Positions 22,201-34,569 of a stretch of 64,000 bases of DNA are shown here, piece by piece. A program made the position numbers and the translations under genes. The notes under the pieces are model-generated. The model searched no databases and was not told the origin of the DNA. It saw only the letters and a list, made by a program, of their open reading frames with translations. This DNA is from Didymella arachidicola (taxonomy: Eukaryota > Ascomycota > Dothideomycetes > Pleosporales > Didymellaceae), in assembly GCA_016630955.3 (NCBI GenBank), contig CM049991.1:186001-250000 (forward strand). Reading direction: 5' to 3'. Positions within the stretch are counted from its first letter, which is position 1; each line of letters starts with the position of its first letter.

Positions 22201-23693
22201 AACAGTACACTATGTTGCTCTACGAGCGTGATGTTCTCTCGCAACCAATGGACGTCCAACTCGTTCAGTGATACGTGATCTAGGAGGATCCGACCCGAAG
22301 TCGGTTGGTAAAACCGGACCAGCAGTTGGCCAAGCGTACTCTTGCCCGAGCCGCTTTTGCCGATGACGAACGTAGTTTCTCCTGCTGGAAAGAAGATCGT
22401 TGCGTCTTGAAGGGCGATCTCATCTGTTCGGGTGGGATAAGAGAAGGTGACCTAATTCGTCAGCTAGGCTTAAAGCTGGGTGGTCTTATAATGACTTACA
22501 TTCCTAAACTCGATATCGCCCGGGCATCTCATAGGCTTGAATGCTCCCTGACGCTCATGCGCTGCCTGCTCTCTGCACATCTTCTCAATTACCGCTCGAA
22601 GTCGTGAGCCAGAGACTTTGCCTTTCTGCATCACGATGAATTGCGGTAGGAACCCGGTGATGCCTCCTATTGCTAGCAAGGCTGCCCAGAACGTGGTAAT
22701 GACGCTACTGATATCGAGTTTTCCGGTTCTAATCAGATAAGAGCCGTAAGCGAAACCTTGGACGAAGACTGTGAAGGTGAAGAACTGTATCAAGCCGATC
22801 TGCATGGATCGTAGGTTTGCCACGCGCCTGTATAACGTTGCCGCCAACGAGGTAGTCTTCGCAAATGCCTGAAGCTCGTAGTCTTGGCCGTTGTAGCATT
22901 TCACTGTCTCAATGCTTTGTATAGCATTGGTGATGTATTTCAACGCTGTTTGTAGCTGGGTAGCTTGCTCATGTGTTCGAGCGTTGAGCCGCTTCGACAG
23001 ATAGGCTTCCGCGAGATAGATGACAGGCACTGTGCAAATGACAACAAGAGTAAGGCTCCAAGAGAAATAGAGGGCGACGCATATTGCTATGATCGCTGCG
23101 ATCACACATTGCAATCCTTCACCAAGTGGTGCTGAGACCGAGAGCTGCAGGTCACGGATCTGTCTGGAAGTGGTTCAGCTCTGAATGAACAAATGACACT
23201 GTTGCTATACTTACGTTTGGATAGTCGGAAGAAACGCTGTGATGCCACTTTCGCGCATGTCATACCATGTCATGTCTTTCCGGATGAGCACGTCGAAGAT
23301 TCTAGTCCTTGCGCTCTTGGCTTGCAGTTCGCCGAATAACAGGAAGAGGAAGAAGAAGACACTGTTGAGGATCCAGCTTGCGGTAGCGATGCCAGTCATG
23401 ATGACGCAGAGCCGTGTGATTTCGCTCAGCAGCTCATCACCATCAGTCTTACCAGCACCGTAGTCTGAGTATGCACCAAAGATGCGCCCGTACATGATGG
23501 AGAAGATCGGAAGTGTAGCCGCAGCGGCAGCGGCACTGGCGAGCGCGCTGATCAGTACCGCGACATGACTGGTGGTCGTGAATCCAAACAAGGCTTTCCA
23601 CCCAATCTGCGCAGCATACTCTTGTTCCTCGTCAGCTTGTGTGGTGACTTTTTTATCTTCTCCGGAATGATCGGACGGGACAAGCGTCGTCAT
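19206..23693 (-). CDS. STE6: Full-length ABC exporter, Ste6 mating-pheromone transporter type
   Basis: Probable exporter of the farnesylated a-type mating pheromone. Exons 23693-23215, 23163-22500, 22451-19206; 1462 aa. Layout is TMD1 (about 40-330), NBD1 (380-620), a charged linker of about 200 residues, TMD2 (830-1130), NBD2 (1170-1462). NBD1: Walker A GKSGSGKST, Q-loop LVEQ, signature LSGGQ, Walker B VLILDES, H-loop IITHD. NBD2: GASGSGKST, LVSQ, LSGGQ, ILILDEA, IIITHS. Both sites look competent. The TMD1 loop with TQIRDLQLSVSAPLG is characteristic of fungal Ste6 rather than of drug-type Mdr proteins. NBD2 carries a charged insertion of about 45 residues (1365-1408, with GRGKKGKERKK) between Walker B and the H-loop. 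The multidrug subtype remains an alternative. Confidence 0.88.
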
Positions 23694-24463
23694 AGTGCGT
23701 GGCTGTGACGCGGTAACGAGCGTAGATGATCAGACCTGGAGTAAGCAGTGAGGGCGAACTGATGGAAATAGAATGGTAAGTGAAGACAAGGAACTACCAC
23801 ATCTGGCACAGCACAGCGATGCGCATGCTTAGCCGCCGCATTGGTGATCCTGATGGGCTGAGCGCGTCTGTCACTTTGTTCGGCCTTGCTATTGTTCTTG
23901 AAGCTGGACCAATAATGCGCTGTCAACCCAACAGCCTCATCAACCCCGCACGCCACTTTGCGTGGTAGTATCGAAATTGCTGCTCGAAATGGATTTGGGA
24001 ATAGACGTGTGAAGTAACCATTAACTACGTGAATTCGTTAGATGTCAGCCTGTGCAGCAGTTGTGCTTGAGGACAGGCGACATGCGTGGCTCCTCAGCAC
24101 AAACTCCAGCACCATTATCTACTGTTGCTAATCGATTGACAAGGCCGGGCAAGGGCGTAGCGATCCGGACGAGGGGTCGAGAGGGCGAGAACGGTTACGG
24201 TATACGGTCGTCTGAATGTGATGGCGGCTCGATGCATATGGCATGACCGGTACCCAAATCGGACGAGATACGGTCCGCAGCCGATAGTGCAGGATGCAGT
24301 CCACCCTCTGTATGGCTTACGGGGAGGTCAGGTCACGTCGGACCCACGGCACTGTCTATTTGCCCTGGTGCGCCTGCTCGTAGACCCAGTCATTTAGGCC
24401 CAGGCGGTTGCTGCTCCTGTTAGCCCTGCATGCTTCTAGTGTTCTAGGTTCTAGAAGGCCAAC
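23694..24463. other. Intergenic upstream of STE6
   Basis: 770 bp between PBDC1 and STE6, both minus strand. It should hold the STE6 promoter. I found no clear pheromone-response element by eye and no coding frame with support. Confidence 0.45.
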
Positions 24464-24924
24464 TTACCGAACGATCTCGATTGCGTAAAACTGCATGCGC
24501 ACGGCGAAGATGGTGCCGTCTTGTGTGTAGTCGGTCTTCGGGCTGGCGCGGACCATGGCCCCGAAGTTGTAATCCTCGATCTTCTTCTCGTACTGGTTGA
24601 TGAAGTTGCGCCACTTCTCTTTGCCCGCCTTGCTCTTCATCTCGTCCTCATTGATGGTGGCTGTCGCGTCCCATTCCGGGAAGTCCTTCTGGAAGTGCTC
24701 GTAGATCTCGTCGTCGATCTTAGTCAGGCGCAGCGTCGAGCCCTTGACCTTCTCGAGGATGTTCCAGTATGTCTCCATGTGCTGAACGACTGCAAAATCT
24801 GTCAGTGAGCGTCTCTCTACGTTATATGAATGGGCGCACCCTTCACAGCGAACTGCTTCTCAATGTCCTCGAAGTTGTCCGCATGCTCTGCATCGAGCGG
24901 TACGCCGGGCTGGCCGAGAGACAT
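24464..24924 (-). CDS. PBDC1 / Ypl225w-family protein (eEF1A chaperone family)
   Basis: Small conserved cytosolic protein; the yeast homologue Ypl225w is described as a dedicated chaperone for eEF1A. Exons 24924-24840 and 24789-24464; 136 aa. The 50-bp intron has a CACTGAC branch site and TTGCAG, and joins EKQFAVK|VVQHMETYWNIL. Family features: NFEDIEKQFAVK, YWNILEKVKGSTLRLTKIDDEIY, the acidic NEDEMKSKAGKEKWRNF, and NFGAMVRASPKTDYTQDG, ending near FAVRMQFYAIEIVR. The start is the first ATG (MSLGQPGVPLD). Length is normal for the family. It diverges from the WD40 gene. Confidence 0.93.
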
Positions 24925-25145
24925 GTTAATGCGTGTGGGTGGTATTCGTGGTTTGTGAGGCTCGTGAGGATAGTATAACAACGTCAGACGTGTTGGTTGG
25001 GCAGGCGCAATGTACTGTAAGCAAAGTAAATTTCGTGTCAAAAGTTCGGGGCTGCGTCATTGCGCCCCGCGCCACACATCAGATGCAGGTGCGGGGCTGA
25101 CTGAACACCAGAATTCCACCATCTCACTCATAGCGTTGCTTGCCA
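24925..25145. promoter_or_regulatory. Compact divergent promoter, PBDC1 / WD40 gene
   Basis: 221 bp separate the two start codons. A shared bidirectional promoter is implied by the spacing; no specific box was assigned. Confidence 0.45.
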
Positions 25146-28100
25146 ATGTCACCCACACTTCACGTGAGTCTTGGGCGAGCCATTCAGAAGACTACTGCTG
25201 ACCGGCTCAGCATGAATGCACTCGTGTATCGGTGACCGCGTTGGCATCCTGCGGCGCACTTCTGATCGCCGCAGAAGGACCATATCTGCGATTCTACCAC
25301 GCCAAGACCTCGAAGTTCATCGCGTCCAAACGCGTTTTCAAAGCACAGGCCGTTCATGGCATCTCGGTCTATGCTGAAGAGATAGGCAATGTGACCAAGC
25401 TCGTCATCTGGGGCGGATGCCTTATCCGGGCTCTCCAAGTCAACGCTTCCATAGATGGCCCCGAGACTGAGCCTCTGTCTCTGTGTTTATCTAACGTGGT
25501 GAAAGCCCCAGATTGGATTCTCGACCTTGCACCTCGGATGAGCAGTCTAGATGATGAGAATGTGTATAACCAGGGCGTTTGTGCTGCTGTTACAGCTCAC
25601 AATGCTCTCATTGAGATCATCATACTGTACCAAGACGACACAGAATCTAGCCTGTGGTAGGTCACACAGTCTTTTCTGTGAAGTGTCTCTCGAAGCAGGA
25701 ATATTCGTACTAACAGGCAGAACAGCTCCTTGAATATCAGTATTTCCGAACTCACGGCAAGCTCAAGATCCATTCTGTACTCTGCTCACCTCCTCTGGGA
25801 GTCAACCAACTGTATACTTGTTGCTGCCGGCACAGCATTTGGCGAGATCATGTATTGGTCATGGGCCAAGTCGGCCCAAGGCGACGCACGCTCTCAGATA
25901 CACCAAGTGTTCCTTGGCCATGAAGGCTCAATCTTCGATGTTCGTATCTCCCAAGAGCTACAGCGCGGATGCTGTGGGAGCCTAAAGCGAGTCATCGCTT
26001 CCTGCAGTGACGACCGTACGATCCGTCTCTGGGATGTCTCCAATGTAGATGTGATTGCCGGCGGACAGGAAGGCGCCCTTGGATCGGATGCACAGCGAAC
26101 ACGCCATACCGGCTTCAGCGTTGCAGCCGCTGACGAAAAGCCGGAGACTTCGAATTGTCTCGCGATAGGATGGGGTCACACATCGCGAGTGTGGAGAATA
26201 CGATTCTTGGAGTCTTCACCCTGCGATGGTGCGTTAAGTCTTCTCTCCGCCGGCGAGGATGCTACCTCGCGCACATGGAAGCTTTTGTCCAGTGCCGGAA
26301 AAGGAGACGGTCTGCCATGCACCCTACAGCAGATAGACTGCTCTGCTTATCATGATGGTAAAAACATGTGGTCGATCGCCGCACACCGCCCGAGTACCAA
26401 TTCCGTACGCGTCGCATCTGGTGCTGCTGACGGCAAACTTGCGACATACCCACTTGTCGGTACGAGCCAGCACGTCGAAGACCAAGCTACCTCGGTCGCG
26501 GAGTATACTCTGCAAGACCTGGTTTATATGGCGGAGCCCCTAATGACAGTTGGGGATATCTCAAAATCCACGAAAGCCTCGAAGAAAGGCGATTCCATCA
26601 GGAGCTACTGCTTCATCTCGGAGAAAACGTTTTTACTGATCACCAATACCGGCAAAGTCTTGATCGAGTCATTTCGTCCACCATCGCACTCCACCCTCAA
26701 CAGCAGTCTCACTCACTCAACCCTCGTCGATCAGCTCGAAGACTTATCGGGTTACTCAATTTGTACCGGTAACGCCGCTCATGAGGTTGCGTTCCTAGCA
26801 GGGACGAAGGGCAGCATCTATATGTACTCCGCACGCGACTCAAGCTTGACACAGATCCATGCTGTCACTGGAAAGGTCGGCGCTTTGTTCGTTACAGACG
26901 CTCGATCTTCTGATGGGCAGAAGCAGCTTGCACTTTTGATCACGATGGTCAGTCAGAAATACTCGCAGCTGCTATTCGTCGACTTCTCATCGGATCCGTC
27001 GCAGACAAGTTCAGAAGCACTTTCGGTGCCTGTCTCAGAGGACCTGACAGGGTCGACCATGACCAGTATGTGCTTCGTAGACGCAGCCCCGGGATCGTCG
27101 ATACTTTTTGCAGGCTTTCGCCGTGGGTCTATAGCTTTGTATGACATCCCGCGGAATACCCCAGGAGCAGAAGCCTCTCTTCTTAAGGTCCTCGACGAAG
27201 TCCATGGAGACGAAACGGTCACTGTATTGATGTTCCGTGCCTCATCAGAAGTGTCTTCAGCCGGACATGTATACTCCGTCGGTCGTGATGGCTGTCTTGC
27301 TGTTCACGCTGTTGATTTGTCCAGAAACATCACAACCCTAGTCCATAACTTGACCTTACCGATTGGACCTAACATCGAAGCCCTCTACGTCTGGCGGGAC
27401 CGCTTGTTGGTGCATGGCTTCTCAAGTAAGAATTGGATTCTTTACGACATCACTGCCGAAGAAGAAGTCATGGGTATCGAGACGGGCGGTGCGCATCGAA
27501 GCTGGGCGTATCAACCAAACTCCCACTCCGAGGCCCTAGCAGGATCTTTCGTCTGGACTCGGACATCCAGCCTCCACATATGTAGCCAAGTAGGCTCGAA
27601 CCACAACGTACTGCGTTCCGGCGGTCACGGTCGCGAGATCAAAGCCGTTGCCATCTCCCCGGCCATCTCCATGAGCGAAGGTAGCGCACCGTCCAGGACT
27701 CTGATCGCTACCGGCGCAGAAGACACGGACATCAAGATCTTCACCTACGACGCTGGCGAGCTCGTCTGCAGACGCACGCTCCGCAAGCACACTACCGGCA
27801 TCCAGCACCTCCAATGGTCCGACAATGGCGAATACCTGTTCAGCAGCGCCGGCAGCGAAGAGTTCTACATCTGGCGCATCCGCTCTCTCCCCACATCCAT
27901 CGACATCGGCATTGTCTGCGAGCACGTCTACGCGCCCGAGAGCGAATTCTCAGATCTGCGCATCATGTCCTTTGACGCCGTACGCCACAGCAGCTCCTAC
28001 ACCATCGCGCTCGTGTTCTCCGACTCCAGCGTGAAGGCAAGATCCCCCCCCCTTACTCCTGCCCATACTAACTGACAAAATCAGACGTACGACTATACGC

Positions 28101-28873
28101 CCACCCTGACGCCTCGCTGGCGCCCCCTCGCGCAAGGTATATACTCGACCTCATGCCTGACACAGACCTTTATCCTCTCGCCCTCGCTCCTCGTCACAGC
28201 CGGTACAGACGGCCACGCTGTGTTCTGGCCTCTTCCTGCTAAATCAGTGCTATCATCTCCATCGTCCGATCGAGCGACGCTGCGCTGGCAAAACGCCCTC
28301 CGCATCCACCAGAACAATGCGCAGACCATGGCTGCGCACGCCACTTCTCAAGGCATTTTGCTTGTTTCTGGCGGCGATGATGGGGCGCTTGCTTTTGTGA
28401 GGGTAAGTCCTCAGCTTGATGTAGGGGCTGAAACGTCGTCTGCTTTGACACCGACTGGGGGTAGAGATGTCGCAGCTCGAGAGAGCCATACAAGTGTGCC
28501 GGTGCTACTGCCCCGTGCGCACGCGAGCGCTGTGACCGCGTGTGCGATATTCACCCGCGAGGAAGACATCTACGTACTCACAGCCGGCAACGACGAGTGG
28601 GTGCGGCTGTGGAGCATCAATCTCAACACTTTTTCTTCTCCTACCTCGGACCAGAGTCGGGTTCAAAACGAAGATGGAGAAAAAGATGCTGATGCCGACG
28701 CCGTGAGCGTGACGCGGTTGGCCAGGCTGAAGACCAGCGTCGCGGATGTATCCAGCATGGCCGTCATGCACGCTGACGAGGAGGCAGCGAGGGTGCTGGT
28801 TTGCGGTGTTGGAATGGAAGTCATACGAGTGGAGTACACGGATCAGGGGAATGAGGTGGGCACCGGTGCCTGA
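25146..28873 (+). CDS. WDR6/Rtt10-like WD40 protein, 1187 aa
   Basis: Likely the partner of the Trm7/FTSJ1 2'-O-methyltransferase for wobble position 34 of tRNAs (yeast Trm734/Rtt10, human WDR6). Exons: 25146-25163 (18 nt), 25211-25656, 25726-28036, 28085-28873. The tiny first exon supplies the only in-frame ATG (MSPTLH|HECTRVSV). Intron 3 begins GC (AAG|GCAAGA) and ends TCAG. Many WD-like blades: GEIMYWSW, HEGSIFDVRIS, ASCSDDRTIRLWD, HTSRVWRIRF, HTTGIQHLQW, VSGGDDGALAFV and AGNDEWVRLWS. The two end blades and GEIMYWSW are characteristic of the WDR6 family. An alternative acceptor for intron 2 (25716 instead of 25725) would add three residues. Length (about 1000-1200) suits the family. Confidence 0.88.
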
Positions 28874-29658
28874 CAAGACACTGAGCTGGTTTCTTTGATA
28901 TGCTGGGACGCTGATGGGGCGAGCAAGGAGTTTCCCACGTGTCTGAGGTCTGACCTCTTTCCTAGGTATTCAGTGCGTCCCTCCTATGTCTGAACTCGCA
29001 CAGGCCTAAACAGGATGCTTGAATGCATCCCACTCCGAATCGCGCAACGCTCGTGGAAAGCCAGCTAGCAGCACCGAAATAAATCCTCCAAAGCTTGACA
29101 GAAGACTACATGTGGACTAAGTGGGACGTCTCAAGACGTGGAAGGACGGCTATGCACGATGATGTCAAAGACAGACCCTATTGCACGTTGGAGGCAGCCT
29201 CAGGCAGGGAAACCGGCAGTTGGGCGGTAACCGGCACTAAGCGACAAAGTGATAGTTGGGCATGTGAAGATCATTCTATTCGTGAGTGCCCAAGAGGCTG
29301 GCGAAGAGGTTGGAGTGTCAGTGCTGTGCAAGGCTGTAAGGCTTCACCGCCGATTGGGCGAACATGTCACGACATCAGATATGCAGTTGGGAATGGCAGT
29401 GTCTCAGATTATTCGCGACTGCGGCAATCTGGAGACGTGCGCGTGAAGGTGAGTAGACAGAGCGGACGCGCTGCAGCGTGGTGGATACAGACGCAGTGTG
29501 ACGAGTTGCTCCTTGTCGATTGTGAGGCTGCATCGCAATTGTCGCCTCCAATGACAGGCAGTGATTGCCAGTCGAAGCTGTCGAACTGTCGAACCCCACG
29601 GGGCCGTTGCGCTCGGCAAGTGATCTAGCGGTGAAGATCGAACAAAGCCGAAGCATGC

Positions 29659-29674
29659 CAGTGCAGTCGCACTG
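29659..29674. repeat. Short perfect inverted repeat
   Basis: CAGTGC-AGTC-GCACTG: six-base arms and a four-base loop. The flanks extend the pairing with one bulge (CATGC on the left, CATG on the right). No following T-run, so not a typical terminator. Confidence 0.5.
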
Positions 29675-31732
29675 CATGGAAGGGCTGTCGCGGAAGTGAC
29701 ACTTAGCGATAACAGTTGTGTCTAGGCTGTGAGAATACGCAGCGAGACCAATGGCAGATGGCGTGAAAATCTCGACCGGTGGTGTGGTCGGTTCGATCGT
29801 GCGATCTGTCTAAAGTACACCACAATGTGTTGGTGTTGAGGGGCACAAACAGCCTTGTCCTGCTCGGAGCTTCGCCTAGCGCGCAGAGATGCAGGGATTA
29901 GATTGCTGATTTCCGTCTGTCACAAGAAAGGCAAGTGGGGTTCCAAGAAGTTTATCGAAACGTGCTCTGAGCGATGGACACCCGCATCAACGCGATCTGA
30001 GCCGCGGGCGGATGGGAAGACATGCTGCGAACCATGCTCTCCAGTGCGGCGATCCGCCGCTTGCCGCAGTGTCTGTGGCACGAAGTTTGCTCGATTACTT
30101 GTTGCCGGTGGCAGCTAATCTCAAAAGCTGCAAATGGGCGCCGCGAGCACCCTTGTCGACACCGTGGGTCTGTGCTAGCGAATACGCAAGCCATGAATGG
30201 TATCGGTTGACGGCGAAGGATTGAAGGGTCCGGCGCTACCTTGAATGTTAGATACCTATCCAAGCCCTGTGTCACTCGATTCGCGTATCAGCGGGCAGCA
30301 GCGCGGTAGCCGCAGGATTGTAAAGCCTGACGAGAGTCAGATGAGCACTCTCGTGGACTTCCCTTTGAGGAATGGATGGAGCGCTCTGGATGCAGCTATG
30401 GGGAGACGCCTCAATCTTGCAGCAGTCAGCGTTCGCAGGCGGACGAGGTTGAGGTCAGATTTGATGGATGTCGGCGGGCGCGGATGCAAGGGTCCCACAG
30501 TGAGCCACCAAACTGACCTGACTCGGCGGCACGTTCAAGATTGCCTCATGTGCTCAAGATGCACGGCCGGTGCGACAACAGCTTGACCACCATTGTGACC
30601 GTGTGTTGCAGAGCTGTTGGGCGAAGTGGAGCGCCAGCTATTTCCAAGCGCAAAAGCTTCATATGCAATCTCTTGACGAGCAGCGAGGTGAGCACTGAGC
30701 AGCAGCATTATCGTGCTGCCGCTGCCGTCAGGCCTCGTATCTGACAAGCGGTTAGCGTACCTGTGTTCGGCGCAACCCTTCAAGAAAGCCATGGCTGGGT
30801 AGTCCATCACGACATCCTTCGTGAGCACCTGCATGCTGCGATTCGAAAGATGCAACAGCGAAAGGTCATCGCGCACGCTGCTCTCGTCGCGCATGCATTG
30901 CGACGAAGCACAGCGATGCAGTCCCATCGAATGCATGTGAGTAATCGAGGAGGCTCGTTGATGCCCACGATACCTGGCCTTGGAGTCGCAGCCTAAGATC
31001 CGAGCGCAGAGGGTGCCGACAAGGGTTCGGACTTAGCGTGTTATAGCTACATGGCTCGCCTGGGCCACCCAATTGCATGCCCAAAGGGTCCTGAGGGCTT
31101 GGTTGTTTATCGAGAGCCTGCTTGCTGTGATGCTGCCTCTAGGCTGACCTGTTGCTCGTGGTGTGGTGTGGTGTTCTTGTCCTTGCTGTTGTGATCTCTG
31201 ATTATCTCTACGCCTCTGCTTCGCTGCACTGCTTGTACTATAGTACTCGAGCACCATCAAACGTTGGACGCGACCCTGGTCGTGTTGCGCAAGCCTTGTC
31301 GTCGAGCCCCTCCAGATCGCTCGGGAGGTCTGAACACGGCAGACCGAAAGGGCATCTAATTTCTCGACAACGGCCGCTCACCAGCGCCTGTTGTTCATAT
31401 TGTAAACAACGCGCCCCCTGCGCTGCTCCAGCGTCGACGCCCTCCCTCCTCGCACCCTGCTGCATTGACGAGCGCGTGCATCGGGCTGTCCTTTTTCTTC
31501 CTGACCAGTGTTGCGGGCGCAGTTCGGACTCTTGTGCATCTCCTGCACGAACCTGCACGTCTCTTTGGCTGATTGCTGGAACACGCAGCTTAGCTGCTTC
31601 TTCTGTACCACCCGCCGTCTCCAGTGGGCTGTCTTTCCGTGCGCCGCCGCTGCATAATATCTGGCTTGCTGCCAAAGTAATTTTCTCGTTACCTAGGTCT
31701 CCTTACCTAGGGCATCAGGACGAGGTCAAACG

Positions 31733-31862
31733 GTATGTACCTCGAGTCTGCGCTGGCCCACCCCACCGAGCCCTGCCAAGATTTTGCAGACAGCAACCAT
31801 GCCCTGCAGCAACTGCGCCTGCTGTCTCTGCGGCCTGTCTTCACTGCTGACTGTCTGCGCAG
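31733..31862 (+). other. Probable 5' UTR intron of LRR gene
   Basis: GTATGT donor at 31733, CTGCTGAC branch-like site and TGCGCAG acceptor ending at 31862; 130 bp. It lies 175 bp before the LRR start codon. Splice signals are good, but there is no coding frame to confirm them. Confidence 0.45.
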
Positions 31863-32037
31863 TGTATCGGTGACCCGTCTCACGACGTAGCCGCTGTGCA
31901 AAGGTCCCGCAGCACGCGCAACGAGCGAGTACCGCCTCGTTCCCAACGGCCCTACGATAACGGCCGCCCCTCCACATCTCCCACCCACGTACACTCGCGG
32001 AGCTCTATATGCAGTCGTCGTCTGCTATCCATAAATC

Positions 32038-34569
32038 ATGGACACAGAGGATGGACAGGTTTTCATAAGAGTGCGTGTGGCCTGCCAACTGTGCGCGTAA
32101 GACCGATACTGATAGCTTTAGAACTTGGCGTACTTTGTACGAACCCACGAGAAAGCCCTTGCAAATGCACTGCAATTGCAGCGGCAGGCTCCTAAGCATG
32201 AGCGAAGCAATTCCCTGTCGCCCACCTCGCCGACGAGTCCCTCAAGCCCCCCGGTCTCCTCCTCTTCCAGCGTCTGGGCTGCCGCGCTCTCGCTGCCGTC
32301 TCTGACGTTCACCTCCCCAACGATCAAGCCCGCGAAGTTGACCCTGACACCGCACCACCTGTTCTACCTGCTCTCGCGATTTGAGGATACAGGCATTCCC
32401 GTAGGACCCATGAACGTTCGTCTGGAGAACATCCACACTGATGCTTCGCCCACGAACTATGTATCATTCCTCAGCAATACCCAGCGTCACAGGCAGAAGA
32501 ACTCTGACGGCAATTCGATCCACTCGGTATCCAGTGTGCGCAGCGTCATGTCTGGCATGTCATCGCTCTGGTCGAGCCTGCGCATTGGATCCAACAGTGC
32601 AGCCAAGGCCGAGAAGCAAAAGGCGCTGCTCCAGGAGGACCTGCGATACCTCTACTCTGCATTTACCAAGATTCCGTGCTTGCGACTGGCTCCAGATCAC
32701 AAGGCTCGTCTGATCGCGGGGTACGAGGAGTTTCCCTTTGATACTGCTGTGCCTCTGTTCGCTTTCAAGAATGTTACAGCGCTGGAGATCTATGATGTCG
32801 ACTTCCGCCAGTTCTATGGGTGGGACAGGCTCGCTGAGAACCTTCGCAGTCTTACCGTCAAGCGAGCAGGTGTCGATGATCCCGCTGATTTGCTCATCAA
32901 CATTGTCTTGGACGACATTGACAAGCGTCGTAGACGATCCGCGAAGGCACCTCAGTCCCCATCGCCCTGGCCCACGACGAGTCCCACCGCAAGACACGCC
33001 CACTTGGCCCGATCTGAGGAGTCACCCCCCTCTTCGCCCAATGCCTCGAGCAAGCAGGGATCCAGCCCCCGAAATTCTGATTTCGTGCGGGATCACCCTA
33101 GCAAAGCGCCTGCGACACAACGTCAGCGAAGCAATTCGCCCACTCGACCTACCAGCTCTCGACACGGCTCGAGCCATGCTCATGGCCACGGAAGGAGTTC
33201 TGCGCCTAATTACAGGCGGTCTTCAGGAAGCTCGGCCTCCAGCGTGCGATCGAACACTCCGAGAGGAAGTTCTTCCAATCTGCTTTCCCTGGGCTGGTTT
33301 CCATCGACGAAATGGCGCTTTCTGAGACATTTAAGTCTGGCCGACAACGCTCTCACGAATATAACCCCGCAAAGTCTTGCGCCGCTCACAAACACCCTGC
33401 AGTCGCTCGATCTCTCTGCCAACCTTTTCAGCGAAATTCCAGATAGTCTGGCTAACTTGACATGCCTGCGCGCACTCAACCTGTCGAACTGCATGATCGA
33501 AGGTTTGCAGTCTCTAGGTCGCAATCCTCTGCCCGCAATCACCACTCTGAACCTGCGCTCCAACCGTCTGTCCTCCTTGGCTGGTATTGAGCGATTGTTA
33601 TCCCTGGAACGGGTCGATTTCAGGGACAATAACCTGAGCGACCCTACCGAACTTGCACGGCTCACCGTCATTCCTGACATCACCGAGATCTACGTCCACC
33701 GTAACCCTTTCTGCAAATCCTACCCCAACTACCGTGTCACAATCTTCAATCTGTTCCGCAAGACGCCTGGCTATACCGAGGATGTCATAGTTGACTCCAC
33801 CGGTCCAAGCAATGCTGAGAGAAAGCAGCTCGTCGATCGAGCACCTGAGCTTCCGGGTGTTCCCGTCGTCAAGCCGCCAGTCGACGACGACATGCCACCG
33901 CCTCATGTTCCGCCAAAGGTCGTCAAGGCCATCGATTCCACAACCGAGGACCCGGACCGTCTTAGGCGCTCTGGCTCACTACAACGCCAGAAGAGCGCGC
34001 GCAGCTCGCAGGTCACAGGGGGTTCACAAAGGAAGAAGAAAGGCCCTAAGCGGAGGATCGTTGAACTGTCCCAGGCTGAGCAATTACGTCAATCGACTGC
34101 CTCTGGTCTTACTGGAATCTCGTACGATGATACAGCTCCAAGGACACCGCCTAGGATACAGAAGACCACTACGGACACCCCACAACCGGACAAGCCTCGT
34201 TTCGAAGAGCCACAGAACGGAACAGCCACTGGCGATCCTGCAAAGAGACCTCTTGATGAGCGAGTCGTGATAGACACCACCCACACCACCCACCAGCAAT
34301 TGCCGCCTATCGATACCTCGACCGACAGCAAAGCCCCGCAGCTACCTGAGCAGGAGTTCGACGTAAGCAATGATCTGTACAAGAAGAAGATCGAGGCGCT
34401 TCGAGAGGATTTTGGTAATACCTGGTTGACGGCATTGGGTGACGAAAGCTGGGATTCTGCGGCATCAGGCCTGTCACCCGACCGCGGCTACGCCTCACCT
34501 ACCATACGTCCTGCGGTACCCCGGACACCTAGTCAGGGGATCGTCTCGGGCGGTCGCACATTGGGCTGA
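32038..34569 (+). CDS. Leucine-rich repeat protein, STK11IP-like, 826 aa
   Basis: Exons 32038-32070 and 32122-34569; the intron joins MDTEDGQVFIR|NLAYFVRTHEKALANAL, which matches the N-terminal helix conserved in fungal homologues. Residues about 40-60 and 265-400 are Ser/Pro-rich. LRRs occupy about 410-545: FLRHLSLADNALTNI, LQSLDLSANLFSEIP, LRALNLSNCMIEGL, ITTLNLRSNRLSSL, LERVDFRDNNLSD, ITEIYVHRNPF. They are followed by a cap segment (NYRVTIFNLFRKTPGYTED). The C-terminus is basic and disordered (SQRKKKGPKRR). The layout resembles serine/threonine kinase 11-interacting proteins and SDS22-type LRRs; a scaffold for a kinase or phosphatase is a reasonable inference only. The next gene downstream is PP1, which SDS22-type LRR proteins bind, but adjacency proves nothing. 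Confidence 0.85.

Larger units (their letters stand above)
28874..32037. other. Gene-poor region, 3.2 kb
   Basis: No frame here has a recognisable domain; the longest (29095-29628 and 31152-31850, plus) are Arg/Ser/Cys-rich and look like chance open frames in GC-balanced DNA. The right end is pyrimidine-rich and probably the long leader of the LRR gene, with a likely 5' UTR intron at 31733-31862 and several upstream ATGs. A small hairpin lies at 29659-29674. A non-coding RNA is possible but cannot be shown. Confidence 0.5.

Noticed and set aside
28403..28408. Perfect GTAAGT donor inside the last exon of the WDR6-like gene
   Set aside because: The frame stays open and continues into clear WD-type sequence (AGNDEWVRLWS); no acceptor is needed.
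19206..28873. Possible mating or biosynthetic cluster around the Ste6-type gene
   Set aside because: Neighbours are housekeeping genes (GPI14, PBDC1, WDR6-like); no pheromone, prenyltransferase or mating-type gene is present.
29095..29628. Plus-strand 177-codon frame in the gene-poor region
   Set aside because: Trp/Arg/Ser/Cys-rich random-looking product, no homologue recognised, no splice context.
31152..31850. Plus-strand 232-codon frame
   Set aside because: Lies in the probable leader of the LRR gene and crosses the likely 5' UTR intron; composition typical of pyrimidine-rich UTR.
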